Part shown: positions 1-8,660 of the stretch, piece after piece | Numbering within the stretch: the first letter of the stretch is position 1 | How the letters are laid out: each line of letters starts with the position of its first letter | Source of the DNA: Euzebyella saccharophila | GTDB taxonomy: Bacteria > Bacteroidota > Bacteroidia > Flavobacteriales > Flavobacteriaceae | Reading direction: 5' to 3' | Assembly: GCF_014855495.1 (NCBI RefSeq) | Contig: NZ_JACYFJ010000001.1 | Coordinates: 1,459,449 to 1,523,448 of the forward strand | Length of the DNA stretch: 64,000 nt | The notes under the pieces: generated by a model | What the model saw: the letters and a program-made list of their open reading frames with translations, nothing else | What the model was told of the DNA's origin: nothing | The model's database searches: none | Translations under genes and position numbers: made by a program

Positions 1-766
1 AATCTTCCAAACGATAAGAGAGTCCGCCTTCAATGCGGTCATAAAATAGGGCATTGAGCGAAAAGTCTGCTGTTAACGGAGCTCCTTCCACAATTTTCGC
101 TAATACCGATGGTTTCAATTTAATATCGTTATTGAGTTCGTAAACGTAACCCGTCATAGCGAACAGGTGTATTTTTTCAGAACCTATCCGGTTGATTCCA
201 TCCCTGTTTTCCAAATGTTTTGAAGTCAATAAGTTTGGAGCTGAAAGACCAAAATAGAATTGCTGCCTGTTATAAAAAGCGCCTACTCCAATGTTAGGAT
301 AAGTGTTGTTCAGGTTGTCATTGAAAGCTTGATCATCTTGAAATTCTGGAAGCATAAAACCATTGAAATTGGTTTCAAAGGTGGTGAAGCCTCCTTTTAA
401 GCCTAAAGAGAGGTTGCTATTTTCGGTAAGTTTTAAAATATAGGCGAAATCTGCATAAATATTATTTTCCTTTAAGGCGCCATCTCCAATATCATCCTTG
501 ACCAGAGAGATACCCATTTCTATATTGGAGCTTACCGGAGCATGAGCAAAAAAGGTAAGTGTCTCGGGGGCACCTACCGCATTCTTCCATTGCGAACGGT
601 ACAGGCCTCCAAAATTCAATCGACCCAAATCGTTTGTCGTATATGCCGGGTTGACCACACTCATGTTATACATGTATTGTGTATACTGAGGATCCTGCTG
701 TGCAAACACCCATGACTGGGCTAGAAGCAAGAGGCCAACTATCTTTATGATTTGTTTTTTAAACAT
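1..766 (-). CDS. PorP/SprF family type IX secretion membrane protein (partial, C-terminus outside window)
   Basis: About 255 codons are readable; the gene runs off the left edge, and the family is usually about 300 to 330 residues. The ATG at 766 gives a hydrophobic signal peptide (MFKKQIIKIVGLLLLAQSW) followed by the QQDPQYTQYMYN motif and NPAYT, the hallmark start of PorP/SprF proteins. These are outer-membrane beta-barrel proteins associated with the type IX secretion and gliding machinery; SprF is needed for surface delivery of the adhesin SprB. It lies 21 nt downstream of a large protein with a B-type T9SS sorting domain, the classical substrate/partner pair, so the two are probably one operon. 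The family call is firm; the substrate link is an inference from position. Confidence 0.9.
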   Translation of the reverse strand, partial: MFKKQIIKIVGLLLLAQSWVFAQQDPQYTQYMYNMSVVNPAYTTNDLGRLNFGGLYRSQWKNAVGAPETLTFFAHAPVSSNIEMGISLVKDDIGDGALKENNIYADFAYILKLTENSNLSLGLKGGFTTFETNFNGFMLPEFQDDQAFNDNLNNTYPNIGVGAFYNRQQFYFGLSAPNLLTSKHLENRDGINRIGSEKIHLFAMTGYVYELNNDIKLKPSVLAKIVEGAPLTADFSLNALFYDRIEGGLSYRLED

Positions 767-787
767 GCAATCTGTTTTTTTAGAAGA

Positions 788-3667
788 TTAGCGGTTGAGG
801 TATAACCTTCCTTGAATTGGTTGGTGACCATCTTTGTTGTAATTAATAACATAGAAATAAACACCGTTGGGAGCGGTTTTTCCTTCTTCTGAGCCATCCC
901 ACGCAGGGTTGGAGCGGTCTCCTTTAAAGAGTGTTGCACCGTATCTGTTTAGAATTTCCAAGGTGAATTCAGGAAAAATAATTTCTATGTTGGGAACAAA
1001 AAATGAATCGTTTCTACCGTCACCGTTTGGTGAGAAGCCATCGGGAATAAAAAACCCATAATCTTCGGGGTCGCAATTGGTAAGGTCTACCGTAACGGCA
1101 TTTCTTTCGGGATTCATACAACCGGTGTCAGGGTTGAAGCTTACGGCATAATAGGTTGTTTCCGACTGTAAAAGCGTTTGGTCATCTAACGGATTGCCTT
1201 CCTCAGGTGTATCATACCAAAGCACTTCATAAGGGTTGTCTCCCTCTATCGAACGCAGGTCGTTAATAGTTGGGTTATCTAAACCGCATAGGGATAGGAT
1301 CGTAAATTCTAAAGATGCCGGTTCCAAGCCATAGACAGTTGGAACTATTTCTACCCTGTCCGTGCTGCTACAACCGTTCGGTTCGGTATTAGCGGCAAAG
1401 TAGCTGGTGCCGTCTACCAAAAGTGTAGTGTTGTCTAACGGACTACCACCAGTGGCATTGGCGTACCAAGTTATGGTTCCGTTAGCAGAAACTGATGGAT
1501 TCAAATCTAAAACGGTCGCCTGTTCCGAAGCACAAAAAGTTGGGTTGGTATCCACAGCCATTGGCCTCACAGGGTCCAATAGGTTGACAACTACACGAAT
1601 TCTATCAGAACCTTCGCAGTTATTGTTGGGGTCTGTATTCGAGATAAAATAATTTGCTCCATCAACTAATTCTGTATCCAATGGTAATATATCCATATCG
1701 GACTCCGTAGCATAAAAAAGGATTTCCCCGTTGGCAGATACTTCAATATCGGCCAAGGTTGGGAGCGCCCCGCTAAATTCGTTCAAACAGAAATTCTGAT
1801 TCTCTTCGGCTACAGGTAAGGCTGGTATTCCTTCGATAGCGAAATTTTCACTCTCTTCAAATTCAAAAGTGGTTCTACAGGCGGTAGTATCGTCTTGAAT
1901 GCTTCTCACACTAACTGTGTAGTTTCCTTGCTCCAATGAGGCAACATCCAAATCATAAGATGCTGTACCGCCCGTAAAATTGATAGTGTTTTCCAACACT
2001 ACCAGACCTGTACTTTGGCTAACAACATCATAAGTAATATTATAATCACCATCGGCAAGGTTGGGTGCATCAATTTGAACATCAATTTGAGTTGCATTAC
2101 ATGAATTATCTACCCCGAGGTCAAGAACAATATTAGTGGGAGGTGGAACTACGTTGAAGCTGCTGGTAATATCACAACCCAAAGTAAAACCGCTTTGAAC
2201 CGTAAAGGAGATATCATAGGAACCTGCTTCCGGTAATTGGGTTGATGGGATATCAAAACTTGCGCTTCCTGAACTAAAGGCAACGTTGGGCATACTAAAG
2301 TTGGAATCCGTATTGTCTGAATCCGTAATGGTATAATCAACATCATAATTTCCTTGGGCCAAACTTAGTGATGCATCGTAAATATTGCTCAAGGATATAG
2401 GGATATCACTATCGATACAACTGTCCGTAGCCATTGCATTGGGGTCTGTTACAATAAAATCTACTGGGGGTACCTGAATATCAGGGCAAACTTCGGCTCC
2501 CAAAGATTCGATGCTAATGGTGATTACTTCATTCATGGGCACGGTACTTGCATCAATATCAAAATAACCTGTACCATTATTTGCCAAGACTATCGACGTG
2601 GTAGCACTAAAAGTTCCGCTAAGGGATGACAATGAATAATTGCCGCCGTAAGTGCCATCTTCAATTAAAGAAGTGTTGTAAGTATCTAATACGACTCTAT
2701 ATTCTGTTGGTCCTGCACAAAAATTAGTTGCAGCCATGGTACCTTGTAAAGTAGGTAAAATGATAATGTCCACAGATGTCTGACTGATGGTACAAACTGC
2801 GTGCGAAGGATACACTGTATAGGTAAACGTATAAGTTCCTGGTCCGTTATTGTCCCTTATAGCTTGAACATCCACCGTATTATCGGTAAGGTCATCCAGT
2901 TGATGGGTCGAAGGCCCTTCTGACCAAGTTCCATTGATATCCTCATCCATTAAGAGCGTATTGAGGTTATAGTTTGTCATACCCGATAAATCTTCTGAGT
3001 TGCAAACAGTAAGCGCTGAACCCACACCGGAATTGGCCGGGCGTTGTACCTCCAAAATCAAACTTACCTGTCTGCTGGGGCATGTGCCTACGGCGGGTAC
3101 GGTATGTGTAAATTCGTAGATTCCTACGCCGGCATCAGCGGCATTGAAAAAATTTTGTGTAAGATGGTCTCCTGCTCCAGGCGTAACGGCGGCCCATGTA
3201 CCATTAAAGTCTTGAAACTTACCGTCCGTCTCGTCGCCAATAAAACTATGAAGGTTTACGGCAGGGTTATCTCCACAGGCATCTGCACTACCGTCAATAT
3301 TGTCCTCCCCCGGATAACCACCAAGGATAACCGTGATCACCGCGCTTTCCCCACAAGCGTCATTGGTATAGGTAAATTCATGGAAGCCAGAGTTTTTAAC
3401 GTCCCAAAGGTTTACGATACCGGTATTTCTGTCCAAGGCAAAGAAATTGGCAGGGTCGTTCGTGGACCAGGTTCCTCCAGGTGTAGGGGTGCCGCCTAAT
3501 TGCGCGAATAGATCAAAGGTTTTGTTATTCTCATCTGTGTCTTTATTACAGACGGTGACGGAGTTATCGGTCCCGGCGCACTGGGAGTAACTTTTAGTGC
3601 TTCCAAAAGCCAAAATCAAAAATATAGTCCATTTAAAATAAGACTCTTTTTGGAGGAAATATGTCAT
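788..3667 (-). CDS. T9SS B-type sorting domain (gliding-motility CHU_C) repeat adhesin-like protein
   Basis: A 959-residue secreted protein. The reading frame is open to 3754, but the ATG at 3667 is preferred because it gives a proper signal peptide (MTYFLQKESYFKWTIFLILA, cleavage near SYSQC). The body consists of repeated Cys-containing beta-sandwich-like modules with recurring CxxxxxxxxTVCN-type and WYANATGGSPL-like stretches, as in surface adhesins. The last 80 residues (PDGFSPNGDGRNDSF, then YFYVINY) form the gliding motility-associated C-terminal domain, the signal for export by the type IX system. Adjacent to a PorP/SprF gene. A weak promoter element TAGTTTTG lies on this strand at 3717-3710. 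The ligand is unknown. Antisense open frames inside it are shadows. Confidence 0.88.
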   Translation of the reverse strand: MTYFLQKESYFKWTIFLILAFGSTKSYSQCAGTDNSVTVCNKDTDENNKTFDLFAQLGGTPTPGGTWSTNDPANFFALDRNTGIVNLWDVKNSGFHEFTYTNDACGESAVITVILGGYPGEDNIDGSADACGDNPAVNLHSFIGDETDGKFQDFNGTWAAVTPGAGDHLTQNFFNAADAGVGIYEFTHTVPAVGTCPSRQVSLILEVQRPANSGVGSALTVCNSEDLSGMTNYNLNTLLMDEDINGTWSEGPSTHQLDDLTDNTVDVQAIRDNNGPGTYTFTYTVYPSHAVCTISQTSVDIIILPTLQGTMAATNFCAGPTEYRVVLDTYNTSLIEDGTYGGNYSLSSLSGTFSATTSIVLANNGTGYFDIDASTVPMNEVITISIESLGAEVCPDIQVPPVDFIVTDPNAMATDSCIDSDIPISLSNIYDASLSLAQGNYDVDYTITDSDNTDSNFSMPNVAFSSGSASFDIPSTQLPEAGSYDISFTVQSGFTLGCDITSSFNVVPPPTNIVLDLGVDNSCNATQIDVQIDAPNLADGDYNITYDVVSQSTGLVVLENTINFTGGTASYDLDVASLEQGNYTVSVRSIQDDTTACRTTFEFEESENFAIEGIPALPVAEENQNFCLNEFSGALPTLADIEVSANGEILFYATESDMDILPLDTELVDGANYFISNTDPNNNCEGSDRIRVVVNLLDPVRPMAVDTNPTFCASEQATVLDLNPSVSANGTITWYANATGGSPLDNTTLLVDGTSYFAANTEPNGCSSTDRVEIVPTVYGLEPASLEFTILSLCGLDNPTINDLRSIEGDNPYEVLWYDTPEEGNPLDDQTLLQSETTYYAVSFNPDTGCMNPERNAVTVDLTNCDPEDYGFFIPDGFSPNGDGRNDSFFVPNIEIIFPEFTLEILNRYGATLFKGDRSNPAWDGSEEGKTAPNGVYFYVINYNKDGHQPIQGRLYLNR

Positions 3668-3901
3668 GGTAGGTTGTTTAAGGCCAGATTTCTCCTGCCT
3701 AATCGTAGGCAAAACTATCGGTATGTGAAATGAAGAACGAAAAAATGTTGTCAATCAGCCATTTTGAAAGGTGAATCTTACAATATAAGTGGACTGTATT
3801 AATGAAAATATGCATTTTGTCGATGAATCATAGCCTTTTGGAGGATTTTGAGGTTGTAATGCGAAAATTTTAGAATGAATCGTCTTCACAACTTCAATAC
3901 C

Positions 3902-3909
3902 TATATTTG
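3902..3909 (+). promoter_or_regulatory. Bacteroidota -7 element for the muropeptide ligase gene
   Basis: TATATTTG, an exact match to the TAnnTTTG consensus, 16 nt before the ATG at 3926. A more upstream in-frame ATG at 3875 would place this element inside the gene, which argues for the 3926 start. No clear -33 TTTG was seen. Confidence 0.6.
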
Positions 3910-3925
3910 CGTAAACATTTTTTTA

Positions 3926-5284
3926 ATGCAGATTCATTTTATAGCCATTGGCGGAAGCGCCATGCACAATTTAGCCTTGGCACTTGAGCATAAAGGATAT
4001 ACAATAACAGGTAGCGACGATGTCATCTTTGAGCCTTCAAAAAGTAGGTTACAAGAAAAGGGATTGCTACCGGAAGCGTTTGGGTGGTTTCCCGATAAAA
4101 TCCATCAGGGTCTTGATGCCGTTATTTTGGGCATGCATGCAAAACCTGATAATCCAGAGTTGTTAAAGGCTCAAGAGTTGGGACTTACCATTTACTCCTA
4201 TCCCGAGTTTCTTTACGAGCAGAGTAAACATAAGACCAGGGTGGTTATTGGGGGTAGCCATGGTAAAACCACTATTACCTCAATGATTTTGCATGTGCTG
4301 AATTATCATGATATTAAGGTGGATTATATGGTAGGGGCACAGCTAGAGGGTTTTGACCGCATGGTGCATTTAACCGAAGAAAATGATTTCATCGTATTGG
4401 AGGGCGATGAGTATTTATCATCACCTATTGACCGAAGACCGAAATTTCATCTTTATAAGCCTAATATTGCACTGCTAAGCGGAATTGCTTGGGACCATAT
4501 CAACGTTTTTCCCACCTTTGAAAATTATGTGGAGCAGTTTCAGATTTTTGTAGATGGAATTGTGAAAGGAGGTAGCATAACGTATAATGAGGAAGACGAA
4601 GAAGTTAAAAAGGTCGTAGAGGCTTCTGAAAATCCGATTCGTAAATTGCCTTACCGTACTCCTGAGTACTCCCTTGAAAATGGTGAAACGCTATTGGAAA
4701 CTCCCGATGGGCCAATGCCAATTGAAGTATTTGGCAAGCACAATTTAAGTAATTTGGCCGGTGCAAAATGGATTTGTCAGAATATGGGGGTGGATGAAGA
4801 AGATTTTTACGAGGCCATAGCCACATTTAAAGGGGCTTCCAAAAGACTGGAAAAAATTGCGGAAGGCACTACTTCTGTGGCCTATAAAGACTTTGCCCAT
4901 TCGCCTAGTAAGGTAGCGGCAACCACTAGAGCGGTAAAAGAGCAGTACCCCGATAGAAAATTAATTGCTTGTTTAGAACTGCATACCTATAGTAGTTTTA
5001 ACCCCGAATTTTTAAAGGAATATAAAGGAGCTTTAGATGCGGCTGATGAAGCCATTGTTTTCTATTTGCCGGAATCCGTAGCTATAAAGAAGCTAGAGCC
5101 TGTTTCTCCCGAACAGATTAAGGAAGCTTTTGAAAGAAGTGATTTGCAGATTTTTACAGAGGCAAGTTCGTTCCACAATCGCATATATGCTTCCGATTTT
5201 GATAATTCTACTTTGTTATTGATGAGTTCGGGTAATTACGGCGGTTTAAGCCTCCGAGAAGTCATGCAAAAAATTGAAGCTTAA
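3926..5284 (+). CDS. mpl: Mur ligase family, UDP-N-acetylmuramate:tripeptide ligase (Mpl-type)
   Basis: 452 residues starting MQIHFIAIGGSAMHNLA, which contains the N-terminal Rossmann signature of MurC/Mpl proteins. The ATP loop GSHGKTT is at residues 110-116, followed by the central domain and a C-terminal ligase domain (AYKDFAHSPSKV). Mpl joins recycled L-Ala-D-Glu-meso-DAP tripeptide to UDP-MurNAc in peptidoglycan recycling, in the cytoplasm. Mpl and MurC are close relatives; the GGSAMHNLA start and the absence of other mur genes nearby favour Mpl. The 3875 ATG would add 17 residues that look non-homologous (MNRLHNFNTYICVN) and would cover the promoter. Confidence 0.82.
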   Translation: MQIHFIAIGGSAMHNLALALEHKGYTITGSDDVIFEPSKSRLQEKGLLPEAFGWFPDKIHQGLDAVILGMHAKPDNPELLKAQELGLTIYSYPEFLYEQSKHKTRVVIGGSHGKTTITSMILHVLNYHDIKVDYMVGAQLEGFDRMVHLTEENDFIVLEGDEYLSSPIDRRPKFHLYKPNIALLSGIAWDHINVFPTFENYVEQFQIFVDGIVKGGSITYNEEDEEVKKVVEASENPIRKLPYRTPEYSLENGETLLETPDGPMPIEVFGKHNLSNLAGAKWICQNMGVDEEDFYEAIATFKGASKRLEKIAEGTTSVAYKDFAHSPSKVAATTRAVKEQYPDRKLIACLELHTYSSFNPEFLKEYKGALDAADEAIVFYLPESVAIKKLEPVSPEQIKEAFERSDLQIFTEASSFHNRIYASDFDNSTLLLMSSGNYGGLSLREVMQKIEA

Positions 5285-5341
5285 GCCCAACTGCCAAATT
5301 TCAAGTAACGGAGAATTGTATTTAGTGTTTATCTTTATCCT

Positions 5342-6040
5342 ATGCAGGAAGAAAAAAAGTCTTTTTCCATTAAAAACTGGTCAGATGATGACAAGCCTAG
5401 GGAGAAGTTGGTACAAAAAGGGCGATCCGTCTTATCCGATGCAGAGCTTATAGCTATATTAATTGGTTCTGGTAGCAGAAATGAAAGTGCCGTGGAACTC
5501 TCCAAAAGAATTTTGGCTTCTGTGGAGAACAATCTAAATGAATTGGGAAAGCTCTCCATAAAGCAACTAATGTCCTTCAAGGGTATAGGGGAAGCAAAAG
5601 CCGTTACCATTGCCGCAGCCTTGGAAATTGGAAGGAGGAGAAGGGGAGAAGAGGCCCTGGTTGTTTCAAAAATCACCTGTAGCCGCGATGCCTACGAAAT
5701 TTTGCAACCTTTGATAGGAGAACTGGAGCACGAAGAATTCTGGATTCTTTATTTGAACAATTCCAACAAAGTGTTGCACAAAGCTCAATTGAGCAAAGGA
5801 GGTTTGACGGGTACTTTGGTCGATGTTCGTATTGTTATGAAACAAGCCCTTGAATTAGGGGCAGTGGGCTTGATATTGGCCCACAATCATCCTTCCGGCA
5901 CTTTAAGGCCAAGTACACAAGACAAGAACATTACCCAAAAATTAAAGCGGGCCGCAGAGGCTTTGGATGTGAAAGTTTTGGATCATATCATCGTCACCCA
6001 GAGAGATTATTATAGTTTTGCTGATGAGACTATATTGTAA
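5342..6040 (+). CDS. radC: RadC family JAMM-domain protein
   Basis: 232 residues. A helix-hairpin-helix segment (FKGIGEAKA, residues 79-87) is followed by the JAMM metalloprotease-like motif HNHPSG at 181-186 with the downstream Asp194, the family signature. Length matches chromosomal RadC. Originally called a DNA repair protein; the biochemical role is unsettled, and the JAMM fold suggests metal-dependent hydrolase activity. It starts 57 nt after the ligase gene and precedes the DUF7033 gene in the same direction. Confidence 0.93.
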   Translation: MQEEKKSFSIKNWSDDDKPREKLVQKGRSVLSDAELIAILIGSGSRNESAVELSKRILASVENNLNELGKLSIKQLMSFKGIGEAKAVTIAAALEIGRRRRGEEALVVSKITCSRDAYEILQPLIGELEHEEFWILYLNNSNKVLHKAQLSKGGLTGTLVDVRIVMKQALELGAVGLILAHNHPSGTLRPSTQDKNITQKLKRAAEALDVKVLDHIIVTQRDYYSFADETIL

Positions 6041-6077
6041 AGAAGGTCCTATATAAAACAAGCCTCTTAAACTAGTT

Positions 6078-7376
6078 ATGTTATTAATCTACACCCATAA
6101 AATTACGCCTCGCCTTACATATACCATGAGGCAACTATTTACGCGTATTTTAGGTGTGGAAATTACCTTTACGACCAAAGTAGAGGATTTTATTAAGCAT
6201 TCCGGAGCTAAAATTACCTACACCAAACAAGCACTTCAGAATGAATTTTTCGTAAGAAGTAATGACCTTTTGTTTGAACAGGGTATCAACGATTTTCAAA
6301 TTACCGTAAGGGATTGGGATGGAGTACCATGTTTTTTTAGTGCCGGTGAACGTAGTAATCTCCCCTTTGATATTTTCTCTGCCAGCTTTTATCTATTGAG
6401 TAGATACGAAGAGTATTTGCCCCATGTAAAGGATGTTCACGGTAGGTTTCCTCCCAAGGAGAGCTTGGCGCATATGAATAATTTTTTGAGACTTCCAGTA
6501 GTGGATATTTGGGCATATCGCCTAAGGGAAATGCTGTTGGAGAAATTTCCCGGTTTGGAATATACATCTCGTGAATATAAGTACACCAGCTTAATTGATG
6601 TAACAACTTCCCATAGTTACGCATACAGGGGTTTGGTGCGGAGTGTTGCAGGATTGTTTTATGATTTAGGAACTTTAAAATTAAGAAGGGTTGCCGATCG
6701 TGTAAAAGTGTGGTTCAATTCCCAAAGTGACCCCTATGACAATTTTGAATACTTGGTGGACCTTCATAAAAAATTGGATCTAAAAAGTATTTTTTTCTTT
6801 CAGTTTGCGGCATATTCAACCTATGACAAAAATGTATCGCCCAACCACAACAAATTTAGGTATCTGATCAAATCCATTTCTGATTATTCTACAGTAGCCT
6901 TGGCCGCCTCCTATAGTTCTTTTTCTAATGTAGAGTTGCTAAAAAAGGAACGTAAAGATTTGGCAGGTGTAATCAACAGGTCGGTAGATGCTTCTAGAAT
7001 GCGATACAACAGAATACAAATTCCTCAAAGCTACCGTGATTTAATAGAAGCTGAATTTACGGATGACTATACCATGGGATATACCCACGAACTAGGTTTT
7101 AGGGCGGGAACCTGTAGTACCTTTTACTTCTACGATATTAATTTGGAAATACAGCAGCCCATTAGGGTGCATCCTTTTGCCGTACATGATTATGCCCTCA
7201 ATAATTTTAAAACCAAGGAGGCCATGCTGGAAGGGGTAAACGGTATTTATCAGCAAGTAAAAAATGTAAAGGGGGAGTTTCTGTCCATTTTCTCAAATGA
7301 ATTGTTGGGAGGTAAAGTGAACAGGGTTGATTGGAAGGATTTTTACGCACAATTTATCAAGAGATTCAATGTTTAG
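6078..7376 (+). CDS. DUF7033 / polysaccharide deacetylase-like protein
   Basis: 432 residues, cytoplasmic by appearance (no signal peptide). The N-terminal region with PFDIFSASFYLLSRYEEYLP and the later HELGFRAGTCSTFYFYD stretch resembles a conserved Bacteroidota family in which a DUF7033 module precedes a polysaccharide-deacetylase-like NodB region. Metal-binding His residues of a standard NodB motif are not obvious, so activity is uncertain. The 3' end overlaps the next gene by 8 nt, suggesting translational coupling. Confidence 0.65.
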   Translation: MLLIYTHKITPRLTYTMRQLFTRILGVEITFTTKVEDFIKHSGAKITYTKQALQNEFFVRSNDLLFEQGINDFQITVRDWDGVPCFFSAGERSNLPFDIFSASFYLLSRYEEYLPHVKDVHGRFPPKESLAHMNNFLRLPVVDIWAYRLREMLLEKFPGLEYTSREYKYTSLIDVTTSHSYAYRGLVRSVAGLFYDLGTLKLRRVADRVKVWFNSQSDPYDNFEYLVDLHKKLDLKSIFFFQFAAYSTYDKNVSPNHNKFRYLIKSISDYSTVALAASYSSFSNVELLKKERKDLAGVINRSVDASRMRYNRIQIPQSYRDLIEAEFTDDYTMGYTHELGFRAGTCSTFYFYDINLEIQQPIRVHPFAVHDYALNNFKTKEAMLEGVNGIYQQVKNVKGEFLSIFSNELLGGKVNRVDWKDFYAQFIKRFNV

Positions 7377-8058
7377 AGATACCATAACCGATGTTTTTTT
7401 CGATTTGGACCACACCCTGTGGGATTTTGAAAAAAATTCTGCACTTACTTTTGAAAAGATTTTGGTCAAAAATGAAATTTCGATTCAATTAAGTGATTTT
7501 TTAGAAGTTTATATTCCCGCCAACTTGGCCTTTTGGAAATTATATCGCGAGGAAAAAATCACCAAAGAGGAATTAAGGTACCAAAGGTTAAAAACGGTTT
7601 TTGATGATTTAAAATATTCGCTTCCCGATGATATCATTCATAAAATGGCTTCGGATTATATAGATAATCTTTCAACCTACAATCATTTGTTTCCTCACAC
7701 GGTAGAGATTTTGGAGTATCTCAGACCCAATTATAGATTGCACATAATTACCAACGGTTTTCACGAAGTACAGAATAAGAAGCTCAAAAATGCGGGTATA
7801 TCCCACTACTTTGAACAAGTTATTAATTCGGAAATGGCAGGGGTAAAAAAGCCCAATCCTTATATTTTTAAGTTGGCCTTGGAAAAAGCGGGTACCTATT
7901 CCCAAAAGTCATTGATGATAGGGGACAGTTTAGAGGCAGATATTCAAGGAGCATTGGCAGTTGGTTATAAGGCTTTGCACTTTAATGCCCATAAGGAACC
8001 AAAGCATCACCATTGTGAAATGATTGATGAACTTATTGAAATAAAATCTTTTTTATAG
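7369..8058 (+). CDS. HAD superfamily hydrolase, YjjG-type noncanonical pyrimidine nucleotidase
   Basis: 229 residues. Motif I FFDLDHTLW carries the nucleophile and acid/base aspartates (Asp12 and Asp14), followed by ITNGFHEVQNKKL (motif II), VKKPNPYIF (motif III Lys) and MIGDSLEADIQGA (motif IV). Layout and length fit the YjjG/YfnB nucleotidase group that dephosphorylates noncanonical nucleoside monophosphates. The ATG at 7369, overlapping the preceding stop, is chosen because it places the DxD motif at the usual distance; the longer frame from 7327 lies entirely within the upstream gene. Confidence 0.85.
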   Translation: MFRDTITDVFFDLDHTLWDFEKNSALTFEKILVKNEISIQLSDFLEVYIPANLAFWKLYREEKITKEELRYQRLKTVFDDLKYSLPDDIIHKMASDYIDNLSTYNHLFPHTVEILEYLRPNYRLHIITNGFHEVQNKKLKNAGISHYFEQVINSEMAGVKKPNPYIFKLALEKAGTYSQKSLMIGDSLEADIQGALAVGYKALHFNAHKEPKHHHCEMIDELIEIKSFL

Positions 8059-8108
8059 AGTTATATAGGTGTGACCCCTAGGGCCTTTAAACCCTCTTAG
8101 GTGATACC

Positions 8109-8660
8109 ATGAAAATACTCTATAAGTACATTCTAACTTTTATCGTTCTAATATCCTCTGTCACCTCATGTGTTGAGGAGCAGGATTTTGACCAATATGA
8201 TGATATTTCGGTGACTCCTACCTATGAGGCAAGTATGCTGTATGTAGAAGCCCCGGAAGAAATGGTAAACCAGGCTCCAAGTAATCAAGTATTCATTCAA
8301 AACTTCAATTTTGATGCCTTTAGTTATAAAACCTTTGCAGAAAGGGTTTTGGACGGTTCTATCACTTATATCATTGAAAATACTACTAGTAAGCCATTGG
8401 AGATTATGGTGGAGTTTTTAGATGATCAGGGCAATGTTCTGGGGCCTGTGGAGCGTTTTGATATAGACCCGGCTCCCACGGCAGTATTGCAACGGGAAGT
8501 TGCTTATGGTGACGCAGGACGTCCTATAGATATAATTACCAATACTTCTAGTATTCGTGTGAGTACCACCAATTTAGGTGATACTACAAGCGTCTCCAAT
8601 GAAGATGATCCCAAAATCATTGTGAAATCAAGCGCTAAATTTAGAGTACGCCTTAAATGA
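8109..8660 (+). CDS. Predicted lipoprotein of unknown function
   Basis: 183 residues with a lipoprotein signal peptide: hydrophobic core ILTFIVLISSVTSC, lipidated Cys21, then acidic residues, typical of surface-directed Bacteroidota lipoproteins. The rest is beta-rich with no recognised domain. Its stop overlaps the ATG of the outer-membrane DUF5723 gene by 4 nt (ATGA), so the two are probably co-translated and may work together in the outer membrane. Function unknown. Confidence 0.75.
   Translation: MKILYKYILTFIVLISSVTSCVEEQDFDQYDDISVTPTYEASMLYVEAPEEMVNQAPSNQVFIQNFNFDAFSYKTFAERVLDGSITYIIENTTSKPLEIMVEFLDDQGNVLGPVERFDIDPAPTAVLQREVAYGDAGRPIDIITNTSSIRVSTTNLGDTTSVSNEDDPKIIVKSSAKFRVRLK

Noticed and set aside
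3044..3499. 151-codon open frame on the plus strand inside the adhesin gene
   Set aside because: Antisense to a repeat-rich secreted protein; no start context, promoter or recognisable domain.
8059..8108. Hairpin-like CCTAGGG region before the lipoprotein gene as a terminator
   Set aside because: Short imperfect pairing and no T-run.
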